Shown piece by piece: positions 8,353 through 17,156 of a stretch of 64,000 bases of DNA (positions are counted from its first letter, which is position 1; each line of letters starts with the position of its first letter). This DNA comes from Sulfuricurvum sp. (lineage in GTDB: Bacteria > Campylobacterota > Campylobacteria > Campylobacterales > Sulfurimonadaceae). Location: positions 186,001-250,000 of the forward strand of contig JAUYAU010000011.1 in NCBI GenBank assembly GCA_030693335.1. Reading direction: 5' to 3'. The position numbers and the translations under genes are program-made. The notes under the pieces were generated by a model, which did no database searches, had not been told where the DNA came from, and worked only from the letters and a program-made list of their open reading frames with translations.

Positions 8353-9375
8353 TTAAAAACTTTTTCCTATACCAATAGTTGATTTAAAGCTTACATCATT
8401 TTGTACGCCCTTCATATCTTGATACACTGGTACTGAAACAGAAACAAAGAATGAGTAATTATTTTCTGTAGATACTTGTAAACCAGTTGATGCAAAGATG
8501 ATATTATGTCCCGTATTGCCCGCTATTGAACCATTGAAGCGGTCTTCTCCTGCTCTTTCACCATTAAGTTCAATGAAAGTATCTACAGAGTACCCACGAT
8601 GATTTTCTTTTTCTAATCCAGTAAGAGCAGTATGAGGTTTATGATCTAGTAAGGTATATGATAATGCTACATTATAGGTAAGTATATCTCCAAGTTCACT
8701 GTTTCCAACACCTTTATTATTATGCTTATAGAGTATATCTGAGTGAAGTGAAAAATCTTCAAAGTCTTTTGTAAAAGCTACACCAGCGAAAAGATCCCAT
8801 GAACCGCTCCCTGATTGTAAGTCGGCTTCCAGTACTTTAATCTCTCCATCTTCAACAAATGTAACATCATCTTTTCCAGTAGGTGCTTTAAGCCCTGCTA
8901 AAAGTGCAACTTTGAACTTATCATCATATACTTTGTATTGCAAAAGAGCTGAAGCGTCACCTAATTCCTTGATGTCATCATGAGGGTGAACTTCAAAGCT
9001 ACCACCATGATCTTCACCAGCACGAATGCCTTTGCGAGTGACATAGGGAAGTTGTACATTTAATGTCAAATCATCTGTTATCCCATAAGAGGCTGAGAGA
9101 GAGTACGCGTTAACAGAATCAATAGCGTGTAGATGATCACCACCATCCGCTTCCATAGCTGAATCTGAGAGGTTTTTATTACGTACTGTTTCTGCGTTTA
9201 CACCTAGGTAAAGGCTTCCTTTTTTCATAGTATTTGCCGATATGGTGTAAGCAGTAGCTGTGTGTCCGGCTCCAATACCTATAACATGCGAACCATTACA
9301 TGCCCATGTTGATGTTGCAGTTGCTGATGCCAATAGAGAGATGAGAGTTAATTTATTTAGTGTATTTTTTTGCAT
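8353..9375 (-). CDS. Outer-membrane beta-barrel protein (MetA-degradation/transporter-like), paired with a His/Cys protein
   Basis: 340 residues with a signal peptide (MQKNTLNKLTLISLLASATATSTWA, cut before CNGSH). It has alternating amphipathic strands (LTLNVQLPYVTRKG, DASALLQYKVYD, KVALLAGLKAPTGKDD) and a terminal aromatic residue (GIGKSF), typical of outer-membrane barrels. PTGKDD and the overall pattern resemble the phenol MetA-degradation/transporter barrel family, whose substrates are mostly unknown. Loops are rich in His and acids (GGDHLHAID, EVHPHDDIKE), which could bind a metal; that is inference. AGGA lies 7 bases before ATG and is inside an inverted repeat with the end of the upstream gene. 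I cannot name the substrate. Confidence 0.8.
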   Translation of the reverse strand: MQKNTLNKLTLISLLASATATSTWACNGSHVIGIGAGHTATAYTISANTMKKGSLYLGVNAETVRNKNLSDSAMEADGGDHLHAIDSVNAYSLSASYGITDDLTLNVQLPYVTRKGIRAGEDHGGSFEVHPHDDIKELGDASALLQYKVYDDKFKVALLAGLKAPTGKDDVTFVEDGEIKVLEADLQSGSGSWDLFAGVAFTKDFEDFSLHSDILYKHNNKGVGNSELGDILTYNVALSYTLLDHKPHTALTGLEKENHRGYSVDTFIELNGERAGEDRFNGSIAGNTGHNIIFASTGLQVSTENNYSFFVSVSVPVYQDMKGVQNDVSFKSTIGIGKSF

Positions 9376-9378
9376 TTT

Positions 9379-9447
9379 TATATCCTAATATATAATATTT
9401 TTTATTTTTGTAAAGTTTTTTGTTTTATTTTTTGAGTTTAGGATATA
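9379..9447 (-). promoter_or_regulatory. Inverted repeat joining the upstream stop codon to the barrel gene's Shine-Dalgarno
   Basis: A perfect 10-base inverted repeat: TATATCCTAA (9447-9438, - strand, ending in the TAA of the 88-residue gene) and TTAGGATATA (9388-9379, containing the AGGA of the barrel gene). The arms are 49 bases apart, in a very AT-rich spacer. If they pair in mRNA, the barrel's ribosome site is closed unless ribosomes finishing the upstream gene open it. The repeat is seen directly; the coupling role is inferred. Confidence 0.6.
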
Positions 9448-9704
9448 ACGGGGGGTGCGCGAGTTTGATTAGAATTTTCTTTTATACGTTGTGTTATGAT
9501 TTGTGTGTTTTGCGCTATCTTTTCAAAGTTGATTCTTTCAACTTCTTTCCCTTTTTCAATGGCATCGCCACATGATAAGTTATCGCCTATCAGACATACC
9601 ATACATGGTGCATCATCTGAATGCGTAATATGCTCTACTTCATGGATAGATGCAAAAGTTGTTGTGATAAGAAAAAATATTGATAGTATTACTCTTAGTT
9701 TCAT
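9438..9704 (-). CDS. Small secreted His/Cys protein, possible metal-binding partner of the barrel
   Basis: 88 residues with signal peptide MKLRVILSIFFLITTTFAS. The mature N-terminus has a dense set of possible metal ligands, H21-x3-H25-x2-H28-x5-C34-x2-C37 (HEVEHITHSDDAPCMVC), and another Cys at 45. The rest is charged and helical. Similar short His plus CxxC secreted proteins occur next to metal-uptake outer-membrane proteins, but I cannot assign a named family. It ends 62 bp before the barrel gene and the two are probably one operon. Binding of zinc or copper is a guess from the ligands. Confidence 0.7.
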   Translation of the reverse strand: MKLRVILSIFFLITTTFASIHEVEHITHSDDAPCMVCLIGDNLSCGDAIEKGKEVERINFEKIAQNTQIITQRIKENSNQTRAPPVIS

Positions 9705-9775
9705 AAGTGGAATTGTATCGTATTATTTTGAAGTTAGTATAAGTGGTTTAATGAGGGTAAAGGGATCAAGCTTGG

Positions 9776-9781
9776 TATAAT
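9776..9781 (+). promoter_or_regulatory. Probable -10 element of queC
   Basis: TATAAT preceded by a GG, 18 bases before the queC ATG. The region upstream is AT-rich, with no clear -35, as is usual in Campylobacterota. The leader would be short. I see no preQ1 riboswitch between this site and the start. Confidence 0.5.
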
Positions 9782-9799
9782 TTCATCAAAGGGTGGTAG

Positions 9800-10468
9800 A
9801 TGAATAAAAAAGCATTGTGCATCATGAGCGGCGGGATGGACTCGACATTAGTCGCTTATATTATGAGGGGACAAGGACATGATATCGTTGCGTTGCATTT
9901 TAATTATGGTCAGCGTACGGTTATCAAAGAGCTAGAAGCCTTTCGTGCCATAAGCTCTGATTTGGATGTGGCAAAAAAATATGAGATTGATTTGGACTTT
10001 TTTAAAACCATTGGTGCTTCAGCTTTGACCGATCATAGTATCGATGTACCGACACAGGGGATAGAGCCGGGTGTTCCTATCACATATGTCCCTTTTCGTA
10101 ACGGTATTTTTTTGAGCATTGCCACTGCGATCGCCGAAAAAGAGGGATGCGAAATTATTGCCATCGGTGTTGTTGAAGAAGACAGCAGCGGTTATCCGGA
10201 TTGTCGTGATTCTTTTATCCAGTCGTTTCAAGAAGCAGCCAATCTGGGAACAAAAGAGACAACGCACATTCGCATCGAAATGCCTTTGGTCCATATGCAA
10301 AAATCACAGATTGTTCAAGAAGCGCACAAGCTCAATGTCCCATTGGAGTTGACATGGAGCTGTTATAAGAGTGAGGATAAAGCATGCGGTATCTGTGACA
10401 GCTGCCGATTGCGTTTACGCGGGTTTGAGCTGGCAGGACAAAAGGATCCCATAGTATATGCTGTTTGA
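9800..10468 (+). CDS. queC: 7-cyano-7-deazaguanine synthase QueC
   Basis: A 222-residue ATP-dependent enzyme converting 7-carboxy-7-deazaguanine to preQ0 in queuosine synthesis. The N-type ATP pyrophosphatase loop SGGMDS is at 10-15. The C-terminal zinc site is [18 protein letters not shown] (four Cys). FNYGQR and [13 protein letters not shown] are further family signatures. It overlaps the next gene by 11 bp. No other queuosine genes are in the window. Confidence 0.97.
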   Translation: MNKKALCIMSGGMDSTLVAYIMRGQGHDIVALHFNYGQRTVIKELEAFRAISSDLDVAKKYEIDLDFFKTIGASALTDHSIDVPTQGIEPGVPITYVPFRNGIFLSIATAIAEKEGCEIIAIGVVEEDSSGYPDCRDSFIQSFQEAANLGTKETTHIRIEMPLVHMQKSQIVQEAHKLNVPLELTWSCYKSEDKACGICDSCRLRLRGFELAGQKDPIVYAV

Positions 10469-11096
10469 CCCACTGTATTCGTCTTTTATACATGTCCATG
10501 TTCCTAGTAACCGTAATACCTATATCTCTTTAACCAAAGAGGGTGAAGTTCGGGTACGAACACCGCTGGTAGATGAACAACGGGTACGTCGTTTACTGTC
10601 TGAAAGATCTGATTGGATTAATGCAAAGTTAGCGGTTATAGCGCACGCGGCTACTACGCATACTTTAGGAGAAACGATTTTATTTCGCGGTGAAATCGTC
10701 CCTGTTCAACAACTGCCGCAATTGCAACAATCGCTTGAAAAGAGCCGAAAAAATACGGATTTAAAAAAATATTACACCCGTTTTTATCATAATGAGTCCC
10801 TTTTAACGCTTCCCTCGCGCATTCGTCACTATGCGCAAAAGATGAATTTGACACCCACAGAGATACGATATAAAAATTTGCGTCGTCGATGGGGAAGCTG
10901 TGATTCTAATGGTGTACTGACGTTTAACGTGATGATGATGCAGTTATCGTATCGTCATGTGGATTACATTATTGTCCACGAATTGGCCCATATACACCAT
11001 ATGAATCACTCAAAAGCTTTTCATGATATGGTACGGACGATTTTAGCAGATGAAAAAATTTTGCGACAGGAACTCAAAGCGATTCGGATGCATTAA
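10458..11096 (+). CDS. YgjP/DUF45 family zinc metallopeptidase-like protein
   Basis: 212 residues. The C-terminal half has the HExxH zinc motif VHELAH (H174, E175, H178) with a third ligand in the HHMNHSKAF stretch, preceded by the family signature [18 protein letters not shown]. This is the YgjP/WLM-SprT-like gluzincin group (DUF45/M48-like). The target is unknown; some members act on nucleoprotein substrates or as general metal hydrolases. It starts within the end of queC, suggesting coupled translation, and converges with the next gene (4-bp overlap). Confidence 0.88.
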   Translation: MLFDPLYSSFIHVHVPSNRNTYISLTKEGEVRVRTPLVDEQRVRRLLSERSDWINAKLAVIAHAATTHTLGETILFRGEIVPVQQLPQLQQSLEKSRKNTDLKKYYTRFYHNESLLTLPSRIRHYAQKMNLTPTEIRYKNLRRRWGSCDSNGVLTFNVMMMQLSYRHVDYIIVHELAHIHHMNHSKAFHDMVRTILADEKILRQELKAIRMH

Positions 11097-12097
11097 AAGT
11101 CAAAGCCCAATTGTCTCATAGAGGAGCGGGTAGGGTTTAAGATACTCTTATCGGCACCGGCAACCAGCGCAAAATGAAAATCATTGGTTTGTAAGAGGGT
11201 TAGTATTTCTTCAGGATATCGATAAAAAAGGATATTTTCAACCCCGATAGTGATACTGGACTTCATGGAATCAGGAATCAAATAAAGAATTTTTGCCCAA
11301 GAAGCCTGAGCGTGTAAAAAGTCTCTCTGTTCATCAATGAACTCCAAAAGAGGCTCAAAGATCACTACACGTTCGCTGCTCCCAAACTCTTTGATCTCCA
11401 ATCGTGCATTGGTAAATACCGGAATAAAATGACCCATTTTACTGAAGCTTTTTAGCTGAAACGGTATGCGCATAAACGTGTAGAAAAAGAGCAGATGTTC
11501 TAAATAGGGGATAAAGAAAGGGGAGAGCATTTGACGTTCATAGAAGGTGTCATTATGAATAAATGAGGTCTCAAAGAGGGTCTGCTCGATGATGGTGATG
11601 GTTTTTTCCTGCGCGCGTATCAGCTGTGATGTTTCGATGAAGATTTCGGGATCGGTGAGCGCTTGGGAGTACAAGACAACCGATTTTTTTTCCAGAGGCC
11701 AAAGCTTTTCCCAAAGTTGTTCCATCGTTCCCTCAACAGGACAGAAATTAGAAGGGGTTGATACGGATAATGCAAGATGCAAAGTGATAGGATCACATGC
11801 ATAAACGAGCAGCTCTTTTTCAAGCAGGTAAAAACGCAGCAGCCGCTTAAGGGCTTCATCGATGGATTCTACTTTGATCCAGGCAACTTCATTGTCGCCC
11901 ATTTGTGTCGGCTTGTCAAAAAGTACACCATACGCACCATTGGAAAGGGCTTCTTTGATATCTTGAGGGTCATAAGCGACATAAAGAGATCCTCGTTTTA
12001 CTTTGGAAACATCAAAGGCGAGGTTTTCAAAGAGCGTGACATTGGGATTGCTGTACAGCGTCCCTTTGGTTAGCGCGAGGATATTTTCAAGTCTCAT
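11093..12097 (-). CDS. Conserved protein with Mur-ligase N-terminal-like domain, function unknown
   Basis: 334 residues from ATG 12097, which overlaps the metG stop as ATGA. A second ATG at 12109 is possible. The first 95 residues (MRLENILALTKGTLYSNP, FDVSKVKRGSLYVA, ALSNGAYGVLFDKP, WIKVESIDEALKRLLRFY) look like the UDP-binding N-domain of MurE/MurF. The ATP-binding GKT/S loop of the central ligase domain is missing, so a normal ligase reaction is unlikely. The remainder has no motif I recognise. A gene of this kind follows metG in Campylobacter (from memory), so the pairing is ancient. Confidence 0.7.
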   Translation of the reverse strand: MRLENILALTKGTLYSNPNVTLFENLAFDVSKVKRGSLYVAYDPQDIKEALSNGAYGVLFDKPTQMGDNEVAWIKVESIDEALKRLLRFYLLEKELLVYACDPITLHLALSVSTPSNFCPVEGTMEQLWEKLWPLEKKSVVLYSQALTDPEIFIETSQLIRAQEKTITIIEQTLFETSFIHNDTFYERQMLSPFFIPYLEHLLFFYTFMRIPFQLKSFSKMGHFIPVFTNARLEIKEFGSSERVVIFEPLLEFIDEQRDFLHAQASWAKILYLIPDSMKSSITIGVENILFYRYPEEILTLLQTNDFHFALVAGADKSILNPTRSSMRQLGFDF

Positions 12098-14040
12098 CCC
12101 ACCGAGCATCCACTTTTACGGGATTTTTCAGGACGGATCAGGCAAAGCCCATCTTCGTCTTTCGCAGCGAGTATCATTCCCTCAGACAACATACCCATCA
12201 GTTTCGCAGGCTTTAGGTTGGCGACAACACACACTTGGGTTCCTACGAGCGATTGAGCACTGTAGTACTCACGGATTCCGGCTACGATTTGACGGGGAGA
12301 TTCTTCCCCTAAATCGACTTGAAGTTTGAGCAGCTTTGAACTTTTCGGCACCTCTTGCGCTTCTAGGATGGTCCCAATTTTGATGGCGGTTTGAAAAAAC
12401 TGATCGATCGTAATAAGACCGTCTTGGGGGACAGTAGTTACTTTCTTATCTTCGGTTTTGGATGGTGCGGCAACAGGTGCTTCTTCTATCATTGCTTTTG
12501 GTGCTTCGGGCATCAATGGTGCTTCGACTCTCGGAAAGAGAGGAGGGATTTTTTTGATGGTAAAGGCTTTTAAGAGTTCCTTGTTCAGAATCAATGACTC
12601 ATAGCTTTGTGTATTGATCTTAAATCCTAGTGCATCGGCAATGGTAGCCGTAGTTTTAGGCATGATAGCATGCAGCATAACGGATGCTTTTGCGAGTAAA
12701 TTAGCAACAAGGGCAACGGTTGCAAGCGCTTCGTCTATACGTCCCTCTTTGATCTTTACCCATGGAGCGTGTTCTTCGATCGCTTTATTGCCGATGGTAA
12801 ACACTTTCCAAAGCTCTTCTAGATAGCGGTGCAGTTGCAGATCATTAAGATAGTTCTCTAAGCCCCCTAAAATCGTATGCGCATCATCGATTTCTTTGGA
12901 GTGGTATTTGAGAACATCAACGCTATCGATCGCAAAATCGGAGTATTTCTCTGACATTCCGATAACACGATTGAGAAGGTTCCCCAAATCATTGCTTAAA
13001 TCTGAATTCATACGGTCGATGAGGGCGCGTTGAGAGAAATCACCGTCTTGACCGAAAGGGACTTCACGCATCATAAAATAGCGCAAATTTTCAACACCAT
13101 AGTGCTGGGATACTTCTCGGGGGTCGACGACGTTGCCTTTTGATTTTGACATCTTTTCACCATCGCGCGTCCACCATCCGTGTGCACCGATACGTTTTGG
13201 CAGAGGCAGATCAAGACTCATTAAAAATGCAGGCCAGTAGATGGCATGAAAACGTAAAATATCTTTACCAACCAGCTGAGTTGTAGCAGGCCAAAATCCC
13301 ATTTTTTCTTCATCATTGCCGTATCCAAGTGCTGTCACATAGTTCATAAGAGCATCGAGCCAAACGTACATAACATGCTGACCATCATTGAGAGACGCCG
13401 GTACGGGAACCCCCCAACTAAAGCTCGTACGTGTAACCGAGAGGTCATTTAGTCCCCCTTTGACAAAACTCATTACTTCATTACGGCGTGATTTTGGGAG
13501 GATAAAATCAGTATGGGCTTCGTAATACTCCATGAGAGGCTTTTCATACTTAGAGAGGCGGAAAAAGTAGCTCTCTTCTTTGACGATGGTAGTCGCACGT
13601 CCGCAATCAGGGCAGCATCCGCCTTCCATGAGCTGTGATTCAGGAAAAAATGTTTCACAGCTGACACAGTAGTTCCCCTCATAAAAATCTTTGTAAATAT
13701 CACCCTTAGCCATCATTTTTTCAAAAGCGGCTTGAACTCCGACTTTATGTTTGGCATCGGTTGTTCGAATAAATTGGTCGTTGCTAATATCAAATTCATC
13801 CCATAAGTTTCTAAAAGATGCACTGATTTCATCCGCGAATTCTTGAGTCGGTTTGCCCAGCTTCTTAGCCGCTTCTTCGATTTTTTGACCGTGTTCATCC
13901 GTTCCGGTGAGAAAATAGGTTTCATTGCCCTGCAGACGTGAATAACGTGCAAGTGTATCGGCAATAAAAGTGGTATAGGCATGTCCGATATGCGCTTCAC
14001 CGTTCACGTAATAGATGGGAGTAGTGATATAGTTTTTCAT
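12094..14040 (-). CDS. metG: Methionyl-tRNA synthetase
   Basis: A 648-residue class I synthetase. HIGH is at 17-20 in GEAHIGHAYTT and KMSKS in DGEKMSKSKGN. The zinc knuckle is CVSCETFFPESQ with CCPDCGR. A C-terminal EMAPII/Trbp111-type tRNA-binding domain (from about 545, TIDQFFQTAIKIGTILEAQ) follows an Ala/Pro-rich linker (EAPKAMIEEAPVAAPSKT). It is first of two coupled genes and lies 20 bp downstream of the Cys4 protein gene. Confidence 0.98.
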   Translation of the reverse strand: MKNYITTPIYYVNGEAHIGHAYTTFIADTLARYSRLQGNETYFLTGTDEHGQKIEEAAKKLGKPTQEFADEISASFRNLWDEFDISNDQFIRTTDAKHKVGVQAAFEKMMAKGDIYKDFYEGNYCVSCETFFPESQLMEGGCCPDCGRATTIVKEESYFFRLSKYEKPLMEYYEAHTDFILPKSRRNEVMSFVKGGLNDLSVTRTSFSWGVPVPASLNDGQHVMYVWLDALMNYVTALGYGNDEEKMGFWPATTQLVGKDILRFHAIYWPAFLMSLDLPLPKRIGAHGWWTRDGEKMSKSKGNVVDPREVSQHYGVENLRYFMMREVPFGQDGDFSQRALIDRMNSDLSNDLGNLLNRVIGMSEKYSDFAIDSVDVLKYHSKEIDDAHTILGGLENYLNDLQLHRYLEELWKVFTIGNKAIEEHAPWVKIKEGRIDEALATVALVANLLAKASVMLHAIMPKTTATIADALGFKINTQSYESLILNKELLKAFTIKKIPPLFPRVEAPLMPEAPKAMIEEAPVAAPSKTEDKKVTTVPQDGLITIDQFFQTAIKIGTILEAQEVPKSSKLLKLQVDLGEESPRQIVAGIREYYSAQSLVGTQVCVVANLKPAKLMGMLSEGMILAAKDEDGLCLIRPEKSRKSGCSVG

Positions 14041-14060
14041 GTTTTTATTCCTCTAAAATA

Positions 14061-14255
14061 TTAAAAATCAAATCCGCCGGTTTCACCCTTGGACATACTT
14101 TCGTACACGGTACGGACATACGCGGTACGAATAGGGCACCCAATCAGCGATGGGCAGTTAAGACAGCTTTCCAATGCTTTGGACGTTTGACACTCTTGGA
14201 GGGCTGTTTTAGCTTCCTCCAATTTGGCTTCGTAGGGATTGTTAGTTTCGGCCAT
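14061..14255 (-). CDS. Small four-cysteine protein, function unknown
   Basis: About 64 residues. ATG 14255 ([11 protein letters not shown]) is preferred because GCGGA lies five bases ahead; ATG 14261 abuts it. The middle holds C-x8-C-x2-C-x5-C (ALECQ region to [11 protein letters not shown]), a spacing able to hold zinc or an Fe-S cluster. It has no signal peptide and an acidic, helical start. It overlaps the fbp stop by 14 bp and sits between fbp and metG, an arrangement I recall from Campylobacter. No known domain is recognised. Confidence 0.78.
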   Translation of the reverse strand: MAETNNPYEAKLEEAKTALQECQTSKALESCLNCPSLIGCPIRTAYVRTVYESMSKGETGGFDF

Positions 14256-15084
14256 AAACATCCGCTACAACAGAAATCTCATGTTTAGAACCAAAGAAGC
14301 AAGGACTTGTATCGTGGATGTGTGCGGTTACTTTGTCCAAGACTCTGTTTTTACCGTCAATCGCCTGACCGCCAGCCATTTCAAAAATCATTGCAAATGG
14401 GAAAACTTCAAACAGCTGACGCAGTTTTCCCTCGGGTTTATCCGATGCACTAGGATAGCTGAACAATCCGCCCCCTTTTAGGAGAATTTGATGCAAATCA
14501 GGAACCATGCCTCCCGAATAGCGAAGACGATAGCCGGTTGCAAAAAAAGAATCAATCATTGCTTTGTGATACGGTGCCCAAAACTGTTGAGTTCCGCCTG
14601 GGGCCATTATTTTACCTTTTTCATTCAAATGAATCTCTTTGACGTATTCAAATTCACCCTCTTGGAGAAGATAAAGTTTTACTTTTCCATTGTGTGCAAA
14701 TACAAGCTCTACACGCGGTCCATAGACTACATAGCACGATGCAACGAGCTTACTACCTACGAATTCACCCTCATAAATTCCAAAGATTGATCCAACGCTC
14801 AAGTTCACGTCTACAAGAGAAGAGCCGTCAAGCGGATCAAAAGCGATAAAATACTGTCCCGCTTCATTGAGAAGCATCGGCAGCTCTTTTTCTTCACTGG
14901 CAATTGTGTGAACACTGCTTACGCCACTGAGTTCTTCCTCGATGATGAGGTCACTTTGGATGTCCAACTGCAGCTGTGTCTCACCCGAACTGTTTTGTTC
15001 TTGAGAATAGCCGATATCTTTGACATCAATAGCGTGTTTAATACGAATGGCACTTCGCTCAATCGCTTCTAAAATTTGTTTCAT
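14242..15084 (-). CDS. fbp: Fructose-1,6-bisphosphatase class I
   Basis: A 280-residue enzyme hydrolysing fructose 1,6-bisphosphate in gluconeogenesis, needed when carbon enters through the (reductive) TCA cycle. The metal/substrate signature [18 protein letters not shown] is intact. [19 protein letters not shown] and the C-terminal [11 protein letters not shown] also match class I. It is shorter than eukaryotic forms and lacks the AMP-site N-terminal extension. It overlaps mobB by 4 bp and the Cys4 gene by 14 bp. Confidence 0.96.
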   Translation of the reverse strand: MKQILEAIERSAIRIKHAIDVKDIGYSQEQNSSGETQLQLDIQSDLIIEEELSGVSSVHTIASEEKELPMLLNEAGQYFIAFDPLDGSSLVDVNLSVGSIFGIYEGEFVGSKLVASCYVVYGPRVELVFAHNGKVKLYLLQEGEFEYVKEIHLNEKGKIMAPGGTQQFWAPYHKAMIDSFFATGYRLRYSGGMVPDLHQILLKGGGLFSYPSASDKPEGKLRQLFEVFPFAMIFEMAGGQAIDGKNRVLDKVTAHIHDTSPCFFGSKHEISVVADVYGRN

Positions 15085-15587
15085 TCAATAACCTTTGCGT
15101 GTGTTAAAATCCAGTCTATTACCATATCCGTATTATTGAGGTCGAGTACATCAACGGAGGTGGGAAGAGGGTAGTTCGTGATGGTAATGGTATGATCGAT
15201 TGCCAAGGCATTCATAAACGGAAAATAGTCCTCATCTATGGAGTTGCGAAAGATACTGATACGAGGAAGCGGAAGAGTTTTGAGCCCTTCAACCAAAAGA
15301 ACATCAAATTCACCAAACATATCGATCATTTCATCGAGCTCTTTATGGCGTTTGGAAAAGTAGGTAGTACGCGTAGGTGACGTAACGATTACTTCGGCTC
15401 CTGTGTCGCTGAACTTGTAACTGTCTTTACCGGGAACATCCAAAGTGGCTTTGTCTTTTGGATCATTTTTGATGATAGCCACTTTGAGTCCCATCTCATG
15501 TATCATCTTGCGAGCTACTTTGAGAATCAGTGTTGTTTTACCACTGTTGGACGGACCTGTAAATGCGACTGCTAAACGTTTTTTCAA
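15081..15587 (-). CDS. mobB: Molybdopterin-guanine dinucleotide biosynthesis adaptor MobB
   Basis: A 168-residue P-loop GTPase-like protein with Walker [11 protein letters not shown] (11-20). [10 protein letters not shown] replaces the usual VxxIKHdhH stretch, and [20 protein letters not shown] is the Walker B/EG region. MobB helps deliver MGD cofactor to molybdoenzymes such as nitrate reductase or DMSO-family enzymes, none of which are in the window. It is first of the operon mobB-fbp-Cys4-metG. Confidence 0.92.
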   Translation of the reverse strand: MKKRLAVAFTGPSNSGKTTLILKVARKMIHEMGLKVAIIKNDPKDKATLDVPGKDSYKFSDTGAEVIVTSPTRTTYFSKRHKELDEMIDMFGEFDVLLVEGLKTLPLPRISIFRNSIDEDYFPFMNALAIDHTITITNYPLPTSVDVLDLNNTDMVIDWILTHAKVIE

Positions 15588-15629
15588 AAAATAGCCTCTA
15601 TCATTGTTTTGATGTAAATAATGGACAAC

Positions 15630-15638
15630 ATTATAACA
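15630..15638 (-). promoter_or_regulatory. Extended -10 promoter element for the mobB operon
   Basis: On the - strand the sequence reads TGTTATAAT, an extended -10 (TGnTATAAT), about 43 bases before the mobB ATG. No good -35 is present, as is common in this phylum. This would drive mobB-fbp-Cys4 gene-metG. Confidence 0.55.
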
Positions 15639-15724
15639 ACTTTACCCAAACAGAATAGGGTTTTTAGAGTTTTTTAGATCATTAATTACTAAATGTCATT
15701 TAACACCTTACAATTTCTTAATTC

Positions 15725-15748
15725 TTCTAACACTTTATTTCGTTAGAA
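15725..15748 (+). promoter_or_regulatory. Inverted repeat before the phosphoesterase gene
   Basis: TTCTAAC-N10-GTTAGAA, a perfect 7-10-7 dyad ending 7 bases before the ATG at 15756. It could be an operator or an mRNA hairpin near the ribosome site. No ordinary Shine-Dalgarno is obvious here. Function unknown. Confidence 0.4.
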
Positions 15749-15755
15749 TTAACCT

Positions 15756-16865
15756 ATGAAAAGCCTTTTCCCCTTTATCATCACCATTTTTTTTGCTATG
15801 GTTCATTATTTGGCCTATACTCGTGTTATCTCACGTTTGCACGTCAGTATTCGAACAAAAAGACTTTTTAAATACCTATTGATCCTGAATGTACTCATTA
15901 TTATAGGCTACCTTGTAAGCCGTTACACCCTTAGCCCGCCTAAATATCTCTATTTTTTACTTTCTCTAGGAATTGGTGTAGGATTTGTACTTTTTGTGGG
16001 GACGATTTTATATGAAATACTTCATCTTCTGCAGCATTACACTCCATTTGATGAGGAAAAGCGGTATTTTTTTAAACGCACTAGCGACATCGGATTTTTA
16101 GCCCTTGGCAGTGCTTATATTGTAGGTGCGACCATCGAAGGATCAAAGGAGCCTGTCATAAAGTATGTCGATGTCAAACAAAACCGTTTTAATGGCAAAT
16201 CCTACACGATCGCTCAAATCAGTGATATGCACATCGGAGGGCTCATTGATCGAGAATTTGTTTCCAAAAGCGTTCAAATGATCAATAAACTCAATCCTGA
16301 TCTTATTGTGATAACGGGAGATCTGTCCGATGCCCATGTCAATGTTATCAAAGAGGCAATTGATGAATTGAAACATCTAAAAAGCCGTTACGGAACTTAT
16401 TATATTGTCGGAAATCACGAATATTTTCATTCACTTGAAGACACTATTGCTCATCTAAAAACACTCAATATTCATGTGTTGGAAAACAGCTCCGTAAAGA
16501 TTGAAGATTTTTACATTGCAGGGGTATATGATCTTTTTGGATATCGATTCGGGTCATATTCACCTGATATTGCAAAAGCCATGAAAAATATTCCAAGTGA
16601 TGCACCCACATTACTCTTGGCTCATCAGCCAAAATACGTAGAGTATTTGGAAGGCTTTACCCCCTCTTTGATCCTCAGCGGTCATACTCACGGAGGGCAA
16701 ATCTGGCCGTTTGAATATTTAGTCCGATTGGCACAGCCTTATATAGCAGGGCTCTATTCTTTGGATTCAAATCGCCATATTTATGTCAACAGCGGAATCG
16801 GATTTTGGGGTCCTCCGATGCGTCTTGGATCTCAAGCAGAGATCACCTGCATTACGTGGTCATGA
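15756..16865 (+). CDS. Membrane-anchored calcineurin-like metallophosphoesterase
   Basis: 369 residues. Three to four N-terminal membrane helices (about 1-125: FPFIITIFFAMVHYLAY, YLLILNVLIIIGYLV, FLLSLGIGVGFVLFVGTILY) precede a binuclear-metal phosphoesterase domain. Metal motifs in order are ISDMHIGG (D-x-H), VITGDLSD (GD), VGNHEYF (GNH[DE]), LLAHQP and LSGHTHGGQIWPF (GHxH). This is the YaeI/YkuE class, which includes lipid-A or UDP-diacylglucosamine hydrolases and undecaprenyl-lipid phosphatases; the substrate is not evident. It stands alone between a divergent operon and the tRNA-bounded segment. Confidence 0.88.
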   Translation: MKSLFPFIITIFFAMVHYLAYTRVISRLHVSIRTKRLFKYLLILNVLIIIGYLVSRYTLSPPKYLYFLLSLGIGVGFVLFVGTILYEILHLLQHYTPFDEEKRYFFKRTSDIGFLALGSAYIVGATIEGSKEPVIKYVDVKQNRFNGKSYTIAQISDMHIGGLIDREFVSKSVQMINKLNPDLIVITGDLSDAHVNVIKEAIDELKHLKSRYGTYYIVGNHEYFHSLEDTIAHLKTLNIHVLENSSVKIEDFYIAGVYDLFGYRFGSYSPDIAKAMKNIPSDAPTLLLAHQPKYVEYLEGFTPSLILSGHTHGGQIWPFEYLVRLAQPYIAGLYSLDSNRHIYVNSGIGFWGPPMRLGSQAEITCITWS

Positions 16866-16919
16866 TAAATTGCGTCGTAGTATTTGATTGTTGAATTGGC
16901 GAAGATTGTTGTGATTGAT

Positions 16920-16945
16920 GTTTGTGGTTGGTTGCGGAAGCAGGA
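16920..16945. repeat. Left copy of 26-bp direct repeat of the tRNA-fMet 3' end (att-like)
   Basis: Bases 16920-16945 are identical to 18091-18116. The second copy covers the last 17 bases of tRNA-fMet including CCA plus 9 bases beyond it. Duplication of a tRNA 3' end with flanking bases is the usual mark left by tyrosine-recombinase integration. No integrase gene is present between the copies. Confidence 0.75.
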
Positions 16946-16994
16946 GCCCAATTATTCACTTCTGAAACTATACTGACAATAAGAATCTCATTGT

Positions 16995-17156
16995 CTACAA
17001 CTCAAACACAAACTCGTTTCTACCTTGCACAATCTCCTCGGGAATATATATCTGTGTTTGCGACTCATCCACTTGACTCATATTAAAAGGGAGAGATTTA
17101 TAAATATCCGTTAAATTTTCATCTTCATGAAGACGCTCATATATCCGCTCTAGCAG
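16995..17156 (-). pseudogene. C-terminal fragment of an unidentified gene
   Basis: Read on the - strand there is a 53-codon open stretch ending in TAG at 16995-16997, directly preceded in frame by TAA at 17157-17159 and with no start codon before its 26th residue. The translation is protein-like: it begins LLERIYERLHEDENL, includes IYIPEEIVQGRNEF and ends VFEL. Composition is that of a normal charged C-terminal tail, unlike the AT-rich noise around it. I read it as the surviving 3' end of a deleted gene. The parent family is not recognised. Confidence 0.55.

Noticed and set aside
16974-16994. GACAAT/ATTGTC small inverted repeat
   Set aside because: Six-base arms with 9-base loop in AT-rich DNA; no T-tract; not above chance.
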